Shown here in pieces: positions 16,664 through 26,417 of a stretch of 64,000 bases of DNA. The stretch spans positions 1 to 64,000 of the forward strand of contig JAKFUU010000005.1 of the NCBI GenBank assembly GCA_021732525.1, read 5' to 3'. Source of the DNA: Sphingomonadaceae bacterium (GTDB lineage Bacteria; Pseudomonadota; Alphaproteobacteria; Sphingomonadales; Sphingomonadaceae). The notes beneath the pieces were generated by a model. That model did not search any database. It had not been told where the DNA came from and saw nothing but the letters and a program-made list of their open reading frames with translations. Every line of letters starts with the position of its first letter. The stretch's first letter is position 1. The translations under genes were made by a program, and so were the position numbers.

Positions 16664-19387
16664 ATGACGGGCGAAGCCGCCATCGCTGCTGCCATCACCC
16701 GCGCGCAAGCCAACAGCCACTTCCTTGCGGGCCTGATCGAACGCAACTCCGATCTTATGTCACCGATTGAAGTGGGCTATTTTGACGCAGCTCTAGCCAG
16801 CGCGCTCGCCCGAACCTCGGACAGCACTGGCACCATGCTGCGCCAACAGCGGCAAGGGGTAGCGCTCGTCACGGCAATCGCCGATCTTTCAGGCCTATGG
16901 GATCTTACCAAAGTCACCCGCGTCCTGTCCGATTTTGCCGATGATGCATTGGGAATTGCGATTAAAGCCGCAATAGAAGAGCGCGTTCCGGGCGCGCCCA
17001 TTCAAGGTTTCGCCGTTATCGCGCTGGGCAAACATGGCGGGCGTGAGCTGAATTACAGCTCCGATATTGATCCGATATTCCTCTTCGATCCCAAGACCCT
17101 GCCTTGCCGTGACGGCGATGATCCTCAGGAAAGCGCGATCCGCATTGGCAAGCGCGTGATCGAACTGCTCGATAAGGTCGATGAAAATGGCTATGTTTTC
17201 CGCGTCGATATGCGGCTGCGGCCCTCGCCTGAGGTTAGCCCGGTCGCCCTGCCCGTGGAGGCCGCCATTGGCTATTATGAATCGAGCGCGCTCGCCTGGG
17301 AACAAGCCGCCTTCATCCGCGCCCGCGCCGCCGCCGGAGACAAAAAGCTGGGGGCTTATTTCCTAAGGAGCATCGGGCCTTTCGTGTGGCGGCGCTCGCT
17401 GGATTTTGGCCAGCTTAAAAATATTCAAAAAATGAGCGCGCAAATTCGCGATCATTATTCGCGCGGGCAGTTATTTGGCCCCGGCTATGATTTGAAACGC
17501 GGGCGCGGCGGCATTCGCGAATGCGAATTTTTCGCGCAGGCGCATCAGCTGATCCATGGCGGGCGCGATCCAGCCTTGCGCATCGCCGATACCCGGGATG
17601 CGTTGGCCGCATTAGCGGCGGCGGGCTGGATTGATCCCAGCGACGCGGCGGCTCTATCCGAAAGCTACGAATATCTGCGCGTTATCGAACATCGGCTGCA
17701 GATGGTCAGCGACCGGCAAACGCATAGCTTGCCCGAAAATTCCGAACGCTGCGACGGCGTTGCGCGGCTGCATGGGTTGGCCGATGGTGCGGCGTTGATG
17801 GCCATACTGCGCCTGCATATCGGCCGCGTGTGCGCCATTTATGATGAGCTGACCAAGGATGAAACCCGCGGCGCATCGGCGGCACTGCCGGATGACGCCC
17901 TGATTTTATCCGGCCAGCTGACCGCGATGGGCTTTGCCGAACCGGCGCCCGTGGTGCAGCGTATCGCCCGCTGGCGATCGGGCAAGCTGCGCGCAATCCG
18001 CAGCCCCGCTGCACGCGATGCGTTTGAGGCGGTGCTGCCCGCGATGATGGAGAGTTTTGCCGGATCGCCCGATCCGGGCCGCGCCTTGGCCCGCTTTGAT
18101 AATATTCTCGACGCGCTGCCCAGCGCGGTTAATTTCTTCCTACTGCTCGAAGCGCGGCCCAAATTGCGCGAATTGATGGGCAATATATTAAGCTACGCGC
18201 CGACGCTGGCCGAGGCGCTCGGCCAGCGCGCGGAGCTGCTTGATGGTTTGATCGATGCCCGCATGCTAGATTTGCCCGATGATGCCGCCGCGCTGACCGA
18301 TGCGATCCGCGCCAAAACGCACGGCAGCGATTATCAGATGCTGCTCGATCAGATACGTATTTTTGTCGGCGAACATCGCTTTATGCTGGGCGTGCAGTTG
18401 ATCGAGGGGCGGCATGATCCGCTGCGGATCGCACGCGGCTATGCGCATTTGGCCGAAGCCGCGCTGACTGTGCTGACCGATGCGGCGGTTGCCGAATTTG
18501 AAGGCGCGCATGGCAAAGTACCCGGCGGTGAATTGGCGATCCTGGCGCTCGGCCGGCTCGGCGGAGAAAGCCAAACGCATGCCTCCGATCTCGATCTGAT
18601 ATTGCTCTTCACCGGCAGTTTTGAAACCGAATCGGATGGCGCAAAGCCATTGAGCGCGACGCAATATTTCAATCGCTTGGCCCAGCGCGTGGTGGCTGCC
18701 TTGAGCGTGCCGACCGCATCGGGCGCGCTTTATGAGGTGGACACCAGGCTGCGGCCGTCGGGCGAAAAAGGCTTGCTCTGCGTTTCGCTCGATAGTTTTG
18801 CGCGTTATCAGCGCGAAGAGGCATGGACATGGGAACATATGGCGCTCACCCGCGCCCGGCCGGTTTACGGCTCCGCAACCGCCAAACGGGCCGCGCAACA
18901 CATTATCGACGAGGTGCTGTCGCAGCCCCGCGATCTAAAGAAACTGCGCGCCGATATCGATAAAATGCGCCGTGATATGGACGCGCATAAGCCGCCCAAA
19001 GGCGCGCTAGATTTCAAATTGCTACCCGGCGGATTGGTTGATTCTGAATTTGTCATCCATATGCTGCAGCTATCGGGTGCAGCAAAGCCCGTGCCGCAAT
19101 TGGGGCAAGCGATCGCGCTGCTTACCGAGGCAGGCGCCCTGCCCGATGGCTACAATCCCGCCGATGCGTTCCTCTCACGCTTCCTGATAATTTTGCGCCT
19201 CGTCGCGCCCGATTGCCATGTGCCGAGCGAGCCAACCCAAAAATTGATCGCGCAAATTTTGAAGCATGATGACTGGCCGTCGTTGATGGCGGCTGTTGCA
19301 AAGGCGCGCGGCATCATATTGGATGCGTGGAATGAATATCTCCCCCAGCGCGATTCGCGTCAAAATCGCCGTAACGAAGGAAAATAG
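16664..19387 (+). CDS. glnE: Bifunctional glutamine synthetase adenylyltransferase/deadenylase
   Basis: Switches glutamine synthetase off and on by adding or removing AMP, under PII control. The 907 residues (946 in E. coli) show two nucleotidyltransferase domains. The N-terminal deadenylase domain has GKHGGRELNYSSDID near residue 121; the C-terminal adenylylase domain has GRLGGESQTHASDLD near residue 630. GYDLKRGRGGIRECEFFAQ and LLPGGLVDSEFVIHMLQL are the conserved partner motifs of each half. The ATG directly abuts the tgt stop, so the two are co-translated. The gene continues the nitrogen-control theme of glnK-amtB. A GAAGGA near its 3' end serves as the ribosome site of bcp. Confidence 0.96.
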   Translation: MTGEAAIAAAITRAQANSHFLAGLIERNSDLMSPIEVGYFDAALASALARTSDSTGTMLRQQRQGVALVTAIADLSGLWDLTKVTRVLSDFADDALGIAIKAAIEERVPGAPIQGFAVIALGKHGGRELNYSSDIDPIFLFDPKTLPCRDGDDPQESAIRIGKRVIELLDKVDENGYVFRVDMRLRPSPEVSPVALPVEAAIGYYESSALAWEQAAFIRARAAAGDKKLGAYFLRSIGPFVWRRSLDFGQLKNIQKMSAQIRDHYSRGQLFGPGYDLKRGRGGIRECEFFAQAHQLIHGGRDPALRIADTRDALAALAAAGWIDPSDAAALSESYEYLRVIEHRLQMVSDRQTHSLPENSERCDGVARLHGLADGAALMAILRLHIGRVCAIYDELTKDETRGASAALPDDALILSGQLTAMGFAEPAPVVQRIARWRSGKLRAIRSPAARDAFEAVLPAMMESFAGSPDPGRALARFDNILDALPSAVNFFLLLEARPKLRELMGNILSYAPTLAEALGQRAELLDGLIDARMLDLPDDAAALTDAIRAKTHGSDYQMLLDQIRIFVGEHRFMLGVQLIEGRHDPLRIARGYAHLAEAALTVLTDAAVAEFEGAHGKVPGGELAILALGRLGGESQTHASDLDLILLFTGSFETESDGAKPLSATQYFNRLAQRVVAALSVPTASGALYEVDTRLRPSGEKGLLCVSLDSFARYQREEAWTWEHMALTRARPVYGSATAKRAAQHIIDEVLSQPRDLKKLRADIDKMRRDMDAHKPPKGALDFKLLPGGLVDSEFVIHMLQLSGAAKPVPQLGQAIALLTEAGALPDGYNPADAFLSRFLIILRLVAPDCHVPSEPTQKLIAQILKHDDWPSLMAAVAKARGIILDAWNEYLPQRDSRQNRRNEGK

Positions 19388-19388
19388 C

Positions 19389-19847
19389 ATGACTGATATT
19401 GGCGGCACACTCCCCTCGGTGATGATCAAAGACAGTGGCAACAACGATCTTAATCTGGCCGAATTGCCCACGCCCTTTGTGCTTTATTATTATCCCAAGG
19501 CCGATACACCGGGATGCACCAATGAAGGCAAGGATTTTTCCGCGTTGAAGCCCGCTTTTGATAAGCTGGGCGTAGCGGTTTACGGAATATCAAAGGATAA
19601 GCCCGCGAAGCTGGTCAAATTTGCGGCGAAATATGATTTCACGGTGAATTTGCTTTCGGACGAGCTCTCCGATGCCACCGAGCAAATGGGCCTTTGGGTG
19701 GAAAAAAGCATGTATGGCAAAAAATATATGGGTATCGAACGCGCGACTTTTTTGGTGGGCAAGGACGGCAACGTTACGCATGTCTGGCATAATGTGAAGG
19801 TTAAAGGCCATGCCGATGCGGTATTGGCCGCCGCCCAGGCGCTCTAA
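19389..19847 (+). CDS. bcp: Thioredoxin-dependent peroxiredoxin, BCP/PrxQ type with a single cysteine
   Basis: Reduces hydrogen peroxide and organic peroxides. The 152 residues have the PrxQ signature YYYPKADTPGCTNEGKDF, giving the peroxidatic Cys in the TPGCT motif, followed by the usual GISKDKPAKLVKFAAKY and IERATFLVGKDG segments. The resolving cysteine five residues downstream in E. coli Bcp is Lys here, and I see no second cysteine anywhere in the protein, so it should work as a 1-Cys enzyme with an external reductant. The start at 19389 follows one base after the glnE stop, with GAAGGA as ribosome site. Third gene of tgt-glnE-bcp. Confidence 0.93.
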   Translation: MTDIGGTLPSVMIKDSGNNDLNLAELPTPFVLYYYPKADTPGCTNEGKDFSALKPAFDKLGVAVYGISKDKPAKLVKFAAKYDFTVNLLSDELSDATEQMGLWVEKSMYGKKYMGIERATFLVGKDGNVTHVWHNVKVKGHADAVLAAAQAL

Positions 19848-20145
19848 CCGTCTCGCAAAACGCGCTTAACCAACCGTGCAGCAAACAAGATTTCGCCGCG
19901 CATAAAATACCATATAAATATGGGAAAGCCTTGCCGCACATCGCTTCACCAGCGGCCCGGCGGGTTCAATTAAACGACTCAGCGCGTTATGAAGCCGGTT
20001 GAACGATAGATTACGGCACTTCTATTGCATTTATCTGCCGAAAAATTTTACAGCATTATTAACGATAAGGGGATGGCAAATAATTGCCAAACATAATCAA
20101 GGCTGCGTTTTAACGCGCGGGTCGCAACAAAGGTTAATCAAGTCT
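19848..20145. other. Intergenic stretch ahead of the M23 peptidase
   Basis: About 300 bp with AT-rich patches (for example TACCATATAAATATGG near 19907) that could hold a promoter. An open frame runs through its 3' part into the peptidase gene but has no ribosome site and looks non-coding. No repeat of the families seen elsewhere. Confidence 0.4.
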
Positions 20146-20877
20146 ATGAAACGCAGCGATTTGGCTACGAGCCTTACACTCGTTCAAAAATTGGCGACAA
20201 AATCGACTGTTGCGATTATCATTGCCGTTGGTCTTTCGGCAATGGCTTCGCCCGCTGCGGCTTCATCGGCGACGGTAGCGTCCGATAATTTCAGAATTAA
20301 CCCCGAAGATGTAAAGGCAAATGAAACGCCGCTGGGCGTTTCCGACCCGGATTTCCGCGCATTGCATGGCAATTGGGGGAAAATCAACGGTCTTAGCGTG
20401 CCAAAAATCGATGTTTCGGTGCCTTCGATGGATCCCGTCGAATCGATGACGCTGTCGAGTGGTTTTGGCCCGCGCCGGGCACCAATCCGGGGTGCGAGCC
20501 GCAACCATAAGGGCATTGATATTCCCGGCCCCGTCGGCACACCTATCTTCGCAACCGCCGATGCGATTGTCGCCAAATCGGAATGGGTGCGCGGCTATGG
20601 TAAATATGTCGAACTGTCGCATGGGAATGAAATTGAAACCCGCTACGGGCATTTATCTTCCTTTAATGTCGTTCCGGGGCAGCGCGTCAAGATGGGCGAT
20701 GTCATCGGCTATATGGGATCAACGGGCAATTCCACCGGCAGCCATCTGCATTATGAAGTGCGGATTTCGGGCCTCGCGGTGAACCCTTCCGCTTTCTTGT
20801 CAGCATCGGTCCCATCAAATAGCTTGATCGCCGCAAATGAAGCTGATAGCCAATCTATAGGCGGCCCGGCTGAATAA
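20146..20877 (+). CDS. M23 (LytM) family metallopeptidase
   Basis: Periplasmic zinc endopeptidase likely to cut peptidoglycan cross-links. 243 residues from the chosen start, with a signal peptide (basic MKRS..., hydrophobic to about residue 41, ending SPAAAS). The LytM domain occupies roughly residues 100-225. All zinc ligands are visible: NHKGIDIPG (HxxxD) and the GSHLHYEV HxH motif, plus the catalytic histidine in RYGHLSS. Because the site is intact, this is an active hydrolase rather than an EnvC/NlpD-type activator. The frame opens 49 codons earlier, but only the internal ATG gives a proper signal peptide. Single gene. Confidence 0.92.
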   Translation: MKRSDLATSLTLVQKLATKSTVAIIIAVGLSAMASPAAASSATVASDNFRINPEDVKANETPLGVSDPDFRALHGNWGKINGLSVPKIDVSVPSMDPVESMTLSSGFGPRRAPIRGASRNHKGIDIPGPVGTPIFATADAIVAKSEWVRGYGKYVELSHGNEIETRYGHLSSFNVVPGQRVKMGDVIGYMGSTGNSTGSHLHYEVRISGLAVNPSAFLSASVPSNSLIAANEADSQSIGGPAE

Positions 20878-20971
20878 GCCGAATCGCAAACGCATCACCT
20901 TTGGGAGAGGGTGTAAATCTGGGGGCTGATGAGGGTGATACCTTGTCGCCCCTTTTGTTTATCCCTATATC

Positions 20972-21304
20972 ATGATCATGGCAGAAATGATTTTAACCGA
21001 CAACGCCGCGCGCCGTGTCGCCGAAATTGCCGAAAAACTCGGCAAAGACGCCATTTTGCGTCTTTCGGTGGACGGCGGCGGCTGTTCGGGTTTCCAATAT
21101 CGTTTCGGGCTGGCCGACATGGTGGATTCGGATGACCATCTGGTCGAAGCGGCGGGCGCAAAATTGGTGGTGGATTCGATTAGCCTCGATCTGGTGCGCG
21201 GTAGCGCGGTTGATTTCGTCGAATCATTGGGCGGGAAAAGCTTCCAAGTCACCAACCCCAATGCAACCGCCGGATGCGGATGCGGCTCCAGTTTCTCGGT
21301 ATAG
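20972..21304 (+). CDS. erpA: Iron-sulfur cluster insertion protein ErpA (A-type carrier)
   Basis: A-type carrier delivering 4Fe-4S clusters to apo-proteins. About 110 residues. The three ligand cysteines are present: one in GGGCSGFQYRF and two in TAGCGCGSSFSV at the C-terminus. AVDFVESLGGKSFQVTNPNA is the conserved approach to the second motif. The start may be this ATG or the one two codons on (20978). It belongs to the IscA/ErpA/HesB family; ErpA is the usual call for a stand-alone alphaproteobacterial copy. A nucleotidyltransferase-like gene follows 9 bp later. Confidence 0.92.
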   Translation: MIMAEMILTDNAARRVAEIAEKLGKDAILRLSVDGGGCSGFQYRFGLADMVDSDDHLVEAAGAKLVVDSISLDLVRGSAVDFVESLGGKSFQVTNPNATAGCGCGSSFSV

Positions 21305-21313
21305 CGGGCGCTA

Positions 21314-21781
21314 TTGGCTCTAAATGCCGCTCTGATCTCCGCTTTGGGCGAACTTCCTGCGTTGCTGCGATATTGCCAGGATGATTATTGGATCATCTCC
21401 AGCGCGGCCGTGGCGCTCCACATTCAGCAGGATATTGGGGCCGCCGACATCGATCTTTTGGTCAGCCGGGCTGATGGCCACAAATTGATGCAGCAATATC
21501 GCCTGACCAACCAAGCGGACCAGCGCCATGCCTTGTTCCGCTCATCCTTGTTGCTGCAATATCATGAATTCGCTCTGCCAGTGGAAATTATGGCTGAATT
21601 GACGGTGAAAAGCGGCAGCGGGTGGCAGCCAATCCGTCCCCAATCGCGACAACAGATCAAGACCGGTGCCAATTTCTTTTTCCTGCCGGACCGCGAAGAA
21701 TTGGCGAAGATGCTGGCCTGTTTCGGCCGGCCCAAAGATTTGGAACGACTGGACCTGCTCGCTGCTTACCGGCCGTTTTAG
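21314..21781 (+). CDS. Nucleotidyltransferase-like protein of unknown role
   Basis: A 155-residue protein I cannot name. The N-terminal part contains YWIISSAAVALHIQQDIG and AADIDLLVSRADGHKLM, a helix followed by an acidic strand resembling the GS...DxD region of minimal nucleotidyltransferases. The usual Gly-Ser pair is replaced by Ser-Ala, so catalysis is doubtful. The C-terminal half includes FFLPDREELAKMLACFGRPKDLERLDLL, as seen in NTase-type family members that handle whole-protein substrates. The first start is TTG at 21314; the true start is uncertain. It lies 9 bp after erpA and is likely co-transcribed. Confidence 0.55.
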   Translation: MALNAALISALGELPALLRYCQDDYWIISSAAVALHIQQDIGAADIDLLVSRADGHKLMQQYRLTNQADQRHALFRSSLLLQYHEFALPVEIMAELTVKSGSGWQPIRPQSRQQIKTGANFFFLPDREELAKMLACFGRPKDLERLDLLAAYRPF

Positions 21782-21791
21782 CGCGTGGAGA

Positions 21792-22208
21792 TCATCGCGC
21801 GAAGATCATTGCATCATCGGCAAAGGCCTTAAATTCAAGCGCGTTGCCCGATGGATCGCAAAAAAACATCGTCGCCTGCTCGCCGGCAAGCCCGGCAAAG
21901 CGAATGGTCGGCGAAATCAGAAATTCGACCTTACCCTGCACCCGTAGGGCCAGCGCATGCCAAGCATCCATTGTCAGCACGACGCCATAATGCGGCAGCG
22001 GAACATCGTGATAATCGACGGAATTATGCGCGGCCGGCACCAATTTATGCTCATCAAGATGAACGACAAATTGGTGGCCGAAAAGATCAAAATCAATCCA
22101 GCGCGCGTCCGATCGGCCCTCACCGCAGCCCAGCAAATCCCCGTAAAATTTGCGCGCCGCCGCCAAATCATTAACCGTCACCGCCAAATGAAAGGGCCGT
22201 AGACTCAT
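21792..22208 (-). CDS. VOC superfamily (glyoxalase/bleomycin-resistance fold) protein
   Basis: A 138-residue protein of two paired beta-alpha-beta-beta-beta modules. It begins [21 protein letters not shown] and ends with [18 protein letters not shown], the two classical VOC motifs that carry metal ligands (His near the start, Glu in ALEFKAF). The middle has [12 protein letters not shown], another ligand-bearing strand. The substrate is unknown; similar proteins are often annotated as dioxygenase-like. The ATG at 22208 overlaps the stop of the upstream gene as ATGA, so translation is coupled. The longer frame from 22307 lies in that upstream gene. Confidence 0.85.
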   Translation of the reverse strand: MSLRPFHLAVTVNDLAAARKFYGDLLGCGEGRSDARWIDFDLFGHQFVVHLDEHKLVPAAHNSVDYHDVPLPHYGVVLTMDAWHALALRVQGKVEFLISPTIRFAGLAGEQATMFFCDPSGNALEFKAFADDAMIFAR

Positions 22209-22663
22209 TGTGCCGGCTCCGGCGGGTTCGCGGTAACATTGCCAGTCTGCTCGCCCGGCACGGCCGGAGGTTGCTCGGGTATCACCGCATTCAGCAGCGG
22301 CAGGCAATCCGCCATCAAACCGCCCAATATATCAGTGGGATCTTTTCCCTGATCGGATGCAGCCACCGCCAACCGCTGCCTTTCCTCCACCGCGCGGCGG
22401 ATCGCAAGCCCAATAACCGCAACCGGTTGCCCGGTTTCAAAAACCACCCGGTCGCCGACAATGCCCGCATATTTCCGGCCGCGCGCGGTGACATCGGGAA
22501 ACCGGCGCGACGCGGCAATACCGCGGCGTTGATCATCGGCGAGCAAACCCAACGTCGCAACGCAGCCAATGTCGCGAATATGCTGATCGGTCAGCGGCTT
22601 GGGCAACGGAGCGGAGGACGGCCCCGCAGCGACTTGCAGCGTCATCCATAAAGTCAGTATCAT
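22205..22663 (-). CDS. Conserved exported protein of unknown function
   Basis: A 152-residue product with an N-terminal hydrophobic segment (residues about 1-18) resembling a signal peptide, two cysteines (in DIGCVATLG and MADCLPLL) that could form a disulfide, and a Pro-rich C-terminus. No domain recognised. It overlaps the VOC gene by 4 bp (ATGA) and is divergent from lnt, 52 bp away. The coupling suggests a shared transcript, not necessarily a shared function. Confidence 0.65.
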   Translation of the reverse strand: MILTLWMTLQVAAGPSSAPLPKPLTDQHIRDIGCVATLGLLADDQRRGIAASRRFPDVTARGRKYAGIVGDRVVFETGQPVAVIGLAIRRAVEERQRLAVAASDQGKDPTDILGGLMADCLPLLNAVIPEQPPAVPGEQTGNVTANPPEPAQ

Positions 22664-22715
22664 TCGCCATTCTTAAATTGCAATCGCCGCCGCATCAAGG
22701 CAATGATGCGCCGCG

Positions 22716-24350
22716 ATGGAAACAGCCAACAACTTTATCAAACGGCACCGGTTCTGGTTGGCCCCCATCGCCGGAACAATTTCCGCCACGGGCTTTGCGC
22801 CCTATAATCTATGGCCGCTTACCATTGCCGCTTTCGCGCTGTTGATTCACTGGGTGGCGGGCGCGCCCAACCGAAAATCGGTATTTTTGATCGGCTGGTT
22901 ATTTGGCGTGGGTCACTTTACCCTGGGCAATGATTGGATAGCGGTCGCATTCACTTTTCAGGCAAAGATGCCGGTTTGGCTGGGTTATTTCGCGGTCCTT
23001 GCGCTGGCACTTTATCTTGCGATATTTCCAGCGCTGGCGATGCTGGGCGGTTGGAGCGTGGGGAATTGGACCCGGCGGCGCGGCGGCAATGCGACCATCC
23101 CCTTCGTCATCGCGATCAGCGCCATGTGGATCATCACCGAATGGATGCGCAGCTGGGTCTTTTCCGGCTTTGCCTGGAACCCGCTGTCGGCTATCAGCTT
23201 ATCGGCCTTTGGCGGCGGGGCGACGCGTAGCATTGGCAGCTACGGTCTATCCGGATTTGTCCTTCTCTATGCTGCAATTTGCTGGGGATTATTCGCGGCG
23301 TTGCTGAATAAAAGCGAGGGGAAAATCAATTTTAAGGCAATCTTCGCGCGCCTGCTTGATCTGACGCTTTTGTCCTTGCTCACCGTTTTTTTGAGCTGGA
23401 TCGGTAGCGGATCACCCATGCCGCAAAGGGGCCAGCCGCAAGCCATTACCATCGCGCAGCCCAATATCAGCCAAGCCGAAAAACATCGGCCCAGCTATAA
23501 TGTCATCAGCTATCGGCGGCTGGCGGAAAATAGCCAGGTCGCCGGCAATCGAGGCCCACGCTTGATCCTCTGGCCCGAGGCCGCCGTCCCCGATTTTCTG
23601 GAATCGGGCTATCCCTATCGCTTTTATCAATTTCAAACCGGCGAAAATGCGGAAACGGCGCGCAGGCGCCTCGCAAGCCTGTTAAGTGACGGCGATATAT
23701 TGATAACCGGCGGCAGCAAACTCGAAATCGACAAACAAGGCCAGCTGGTTGGCGCACGCAACAGCATGATCGCGATCAATGATGGGGGCGCGATCATCGG
23801 CAGCTATGATAAGTCTCACCTGGTGCCTTATGGTGAATATTTGCCGGTGCCTTGGTTGCTACGGCCACTGGGCCTTGCCCGGCTCGTGCCCGGTGACCTT
23901 GATTTCTGGCCAGGTCCGGGGGCGCAAACATTGAAACTGGGCAGCGGCAGGCCCAATGTCGGCTTTCAAATATGCTATGAGATTATATTTTCCGGGCGCG
24001 TGACCGACCGCAGCAATCGGCCCGATTTTATTTTCAACGGCTCAAACGACGCCTGGTTCGGCCCATCCGGTCCGCCGCAGCATCTGATCCAAGCGCGGAT
24101 GCGCGCGGTTGAGGAAGGCTTGCCCGTGCTGCGCGCCACACCAACGGGGATCAGCGCAGTGATCGATGCCAATGGCGCGGTTCTAAAAAGCCTGCCCATG
24201 GGCGTGGCGGGGCAGATCGACGCCACGCTTCCGCCTGCGCATAGCGAAACGATATTTGCCCGGTTTGGCAATATCATTCCGGTCGGCATGGCGATTTTGA
24301 TGCTGGCTTTTGCATTGTTGCCTGTTGTCATGCGCCGCGCTTCGCGCTAA
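22716..24350 (+). CDS. lnt: Apolipoprotein N-acyltransferase
   Basis: Inner-membrane enzyme adding the third acyl chain to lipoproteins before Lol export. The 544 residues comprise an N-terminal bundle of about six to seven helices, a periplasmic nitrilase domain (about 245-510) and a last membrane helix. The catalytic triad is visible: Glu288 in [12 protein letters not shown], Lys366 in [15 protein letters not shown] and Cys420 in [10 protein letters not shown]. The N-terminal signature [11 protein letters not shown] is present. Several lipoprotein genes in this window would be substrates. metK follows 50 bp downstream. Confidence 0.96.
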   Translation: METANNFIKRHRFWLAPIAGTISATGFAPYNLWPLTIAAFALLIHWVAGAPNRKSVFLIGWLFGVGHFTLGNDWIAVAFTFQAKMPVWLGYFAVLALALYLAIFPALAMLGGWSVGNWTRRRGGNATIPFVIAISAMWIITEWMRSWVFSGFAWNPLSAISLSAFGGGATRSIGSYGLSGFVLLYAAICWGLFAALLNKSEGKINFKAIFARLLDLTLLSLLTVFLSWIGSGSPMPQRGQPQAITIAQPNISQAEKHRPSYNVISYRRLAENSQVAGNRGPRLILWPEAAVPDFLESGYPYRFYQFQTGENAETARRRLASLLSDGDILITGGSKLEIDKQGQLVGARNSMIAINDGGAIIGSYDKSHLVPYGEYLPVPWLLRPLGLARLVPGDLDFWPGPGAQTLKLGSGRPNVGFQICYEIIFSGRVTDRSNRPDFIFNGSNDAWFGPSGPPQHLIQARMRAVEEGLPVLRATPTGISAVIDANGAVLKSLPMGVAGQIDATLPPAHSETIFARFGNIIPVGMAILMLAFALLPVVMRRASR

Positions 24351-24400
24351 GAGCGATCCTAAATCACATAAAGCTTTCTTTATATCATATAGGATTTTGC

Positions 24401-25624
24401 ATGCGCTCCAGCTTTCTCTTCACATCGGAATCGGTTTCCGAAGGCCATCCTGACAAAGTGTCCGATCAAATTTCAGACGCGGTCGTTGACCTGTTTCTAT
24501 CCAAAGACCCCGAAGCGCGCGTCGCTTGTGAGACCTTGACCACCACCAACCGTGTGGTTCTTGCCGGCGAAATCCGCTGCAAAGGCATTTATGAAAATGG
24601 CGCATGGGCGGCAGGCGCATTGGAAGAAATTGAATCGACCGTGCGTGGTGTGGTGAGAGATATTGGCTATGAACAGGATGGTTTCCATTGGGAAACACTG
24701 TCCTTTGAAAATCACCTGCACGGCCAATCGGCGCATATTGCACAAGGCGTTGATGCCGCCGGGAACAAGGATGAAGGCGCGGGCGATCAAGGCATTATGT
24801 TCGGCTATGCCTCCGATGAAACCCCCGATTTGATGCCCGCGACGCTGGATTACAGCCACAAGATATTGGCACAAATGGCCGCCGACCGGAAATCGCGCAA
24901 AGTGCCTTTTTTGGAACCCGATGCGAAAAGCCAGGTAACCTTGCGTTATGAAAATGAAAAGCCCGTTGCGGCAACCGCATTGGTGGTTTCAACGCAGCAT
25001 GCACCGGGCTATTTTTTCCACAATGGCGAAGGCGACGCGGCAAAATATGGTGAGCTACGCGCTTATGTCATGGATGTTTTCCATAGCGTCCTTCCCGATG
25101 GTTTCATCACCGCCGAAACCGAAATTCACGTCAACCCAACCGGCCGTTTCGAAATTGGCGGGCCGGACGGCGACGCCGGATTAACCGGGCGCAAGATCAT
25201 TGTTGATACCTACGGCGGCGCCAGCCCGCATGGCGGCGGCGCATTTTCGGGCAAAGACCCCACCAAGGTCGATCGTTCTGCGGCTTATGTCACCCGCTAT
25301 CTGGCCAAAAATATCGTCGCCGCTGGTCTCGCCCGGCGCTGCACCATTCAAGTCAGCTATGCCATTGGGGTTGCGCATCCGCTGTCGATCTATGTCGATC
25401 TTCACGACACCGGGGCTGCTGGGATCAGCGAAGATGCTGTTGAGAAAGCGATTCCCACGCTGATCAATCTTACCCCGCGCGGCATTCGCGAACATTTGGG
25501 GCTGAACAAACCCATTTACCGCAAAAGCGCCGCCTATGGCCATTTTGGCCGGAAAGCCGAGGGCGATTTTTTCCCCTGGGAAAAAACCGACCTGGTGGAC
25601 CGATTGCGCGCCGCCTTGCTTTAA
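24401..25624 (+). CDS. metK: S-adenosylmethionine synthetase
   Basis: Makes SAM from methionine and ATP. The 407 residues contain [20 protein letters not shown] at the N-terminus, the hexapeptide-type [12 protein letters not shown] and the phosphate loop [19 protein letters not shown]. The C-terminus ends in [17 protein letters not shown]. Only 50 bases separate it from lnt. I looked there for a SAM riboswitch (SAM-II or SAM/SAH type) and found none. The stop codon is within CTTTAAAGC, which resembles the ends of the repeats elsewhere in this window. Confidence 0.97.
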   Translation: MRSSFLFTSESVSEGHPDKVSDQISDAVVDLFLSKDPEARVACETLTTTNRVVLAGEIRCKGIYENGAWAAGALEEIESTVRGVVRDIGYEQDGFHWETLSFENHLHGQSAHIAQGVDAAGNKDEGAGDQGIMFGYASDETPDLMPATLDYSHKILAQMAADRKSRKVPFLEPDAKSQVTLRYENEKPVAATALVVSTQHAPGYFFHNGEGDAAKYGELRAYVMDVFHSVLPDGFITAETEIHVNPTGRFEIGGPDGDAGLTGRKIIVDTYGGASPHGGGAFSGKDPTKVDRSAAYVTRYLAKNIVAAGLARRCTIQVSYAIGVAHPLSIYVDLHDTGAAGISEDAVEKAIPTLINLTPRGIREHLGLNKPIYRKSAAYGHFGRKAEGDFFPWEKTDLVDRLRAALL

Positions 25625-25813
25625 AGCGGGATGCATCAGACCAAACCCTATCACGCCCTTCATCCATTTGAGCTCTAATTTCACGCTGCCCATGCGAAAC
25701 GACCGAAACCGAGAGCGACCATGGCCCACTCAGCCCAATTTCATTGACAATATGCGGCTGGCAAACTACGCGTCCCCAAATTCCCTAACAATTATCAAGA
25801 ATCAGGAGCCACC

Positions 25814-26158
25814 ATGGCGCGCGTTACCGTTGAAGATTGTGTCGATAAAGTATCCAACCGTTTTGATCTTGTGTTGCTGGCCGCCGAACGCGCGCGCGAA
25901 ATTGCCGGGGGCGGTGAATTGACGATTGACCGGGACCGGGACAAAAATCCTGTCGTTGCGCTGCGCGAAATCGCCGAAGCCACGATCAATCCCGACGATC
26001 TTCAAGAAGGGCTGACGCAGAGCCTGCAAAAAATGCAGATTGACGAAGATGAAGCGGCGGACGATATCGGCTCGATCAGCTTGTCTGCCGAAGCGCTGCG
26101 GTTAACCGCAGCGGCCCCCGCGCGCGGCGGCAATGCAACGCGGGATTACGACCGCTAG
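25814..26158 (+). CDS. rpoZ: RNA polymerase omega subunit
   Basis: Small subunit that helps assemble the beta-prime subunit. 114 residues. The conserved N-terminus [20 protein letters not shown], then [13 protein letters not shown] and [13 protein letters not shown], are diagnostic. The acidic tail is longer than in E. coli (91 residues), as usual in alphaproteobacteria. AGGAG precedes the ATG by 7 bases. A relA/spoT gene often follows rpoZ but does not here. An intrinsic terminator lies at 26305-26333. Confidence 0.95.
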   Translation: MARVTVEDCVDKVSNRFDLVLLAAERAREIAGGGELTIDRDRDKNPVVALREIAEATINPDDLQEGLTQSLQKMQIDEDEAADDIGSISLSAEALRLTAAAPARGGNATRDYDR

Positions 26159-26304
26159 GCCGCGCAGGCATTCGGCTTCCTGTTCTTAATAGAACGCTCG
26201 TTATTCCCGCATAGTCGGGGATCCGGCACCCCTACGAGTGGTTGATTGTCAGCATTAAAAATAAACTGCAACAGCCGCCAAATTATCGAAAATATTGTGA
26301 AATG

Positions 26305-26333
26305 GAGGTCGGATTTCCGGCCTCTTTCTTTTT
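26305..26333 (+). terminator. Intrinsic terminator after rpoZ
   Basis: GAGGTCGG (26305-26312) pairs with CCGGCCTC (26317-26324) with one G-U pair and a 4-base loop, followed by TTTCTTTTT. It lies about 145 bases past the rpoZ stop. Confidence 0.8.
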
Positions 26334-26417
26334 GCAGGAATGACTGTAAATTGATGAATGATTTTGCTTAAGCGTCAGATAATTCTATCGGACAGGAAAT
26401 CGCTCTAGGAGCGCCTT

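Noticed and set aside
24351-24400. SAM riboswitch upstream of metK
   Set aside because: The gap is only 50 bases and none of the SAM-II or SAM/SAH core sequences or pseudoknot arms could be found.
26205-26235. Possible structured RNA around GGGGATCCGGCACCCC
   Set aside because: Only a short GGGG/CCCC pairing, with no conserved architecture that I can recognise.
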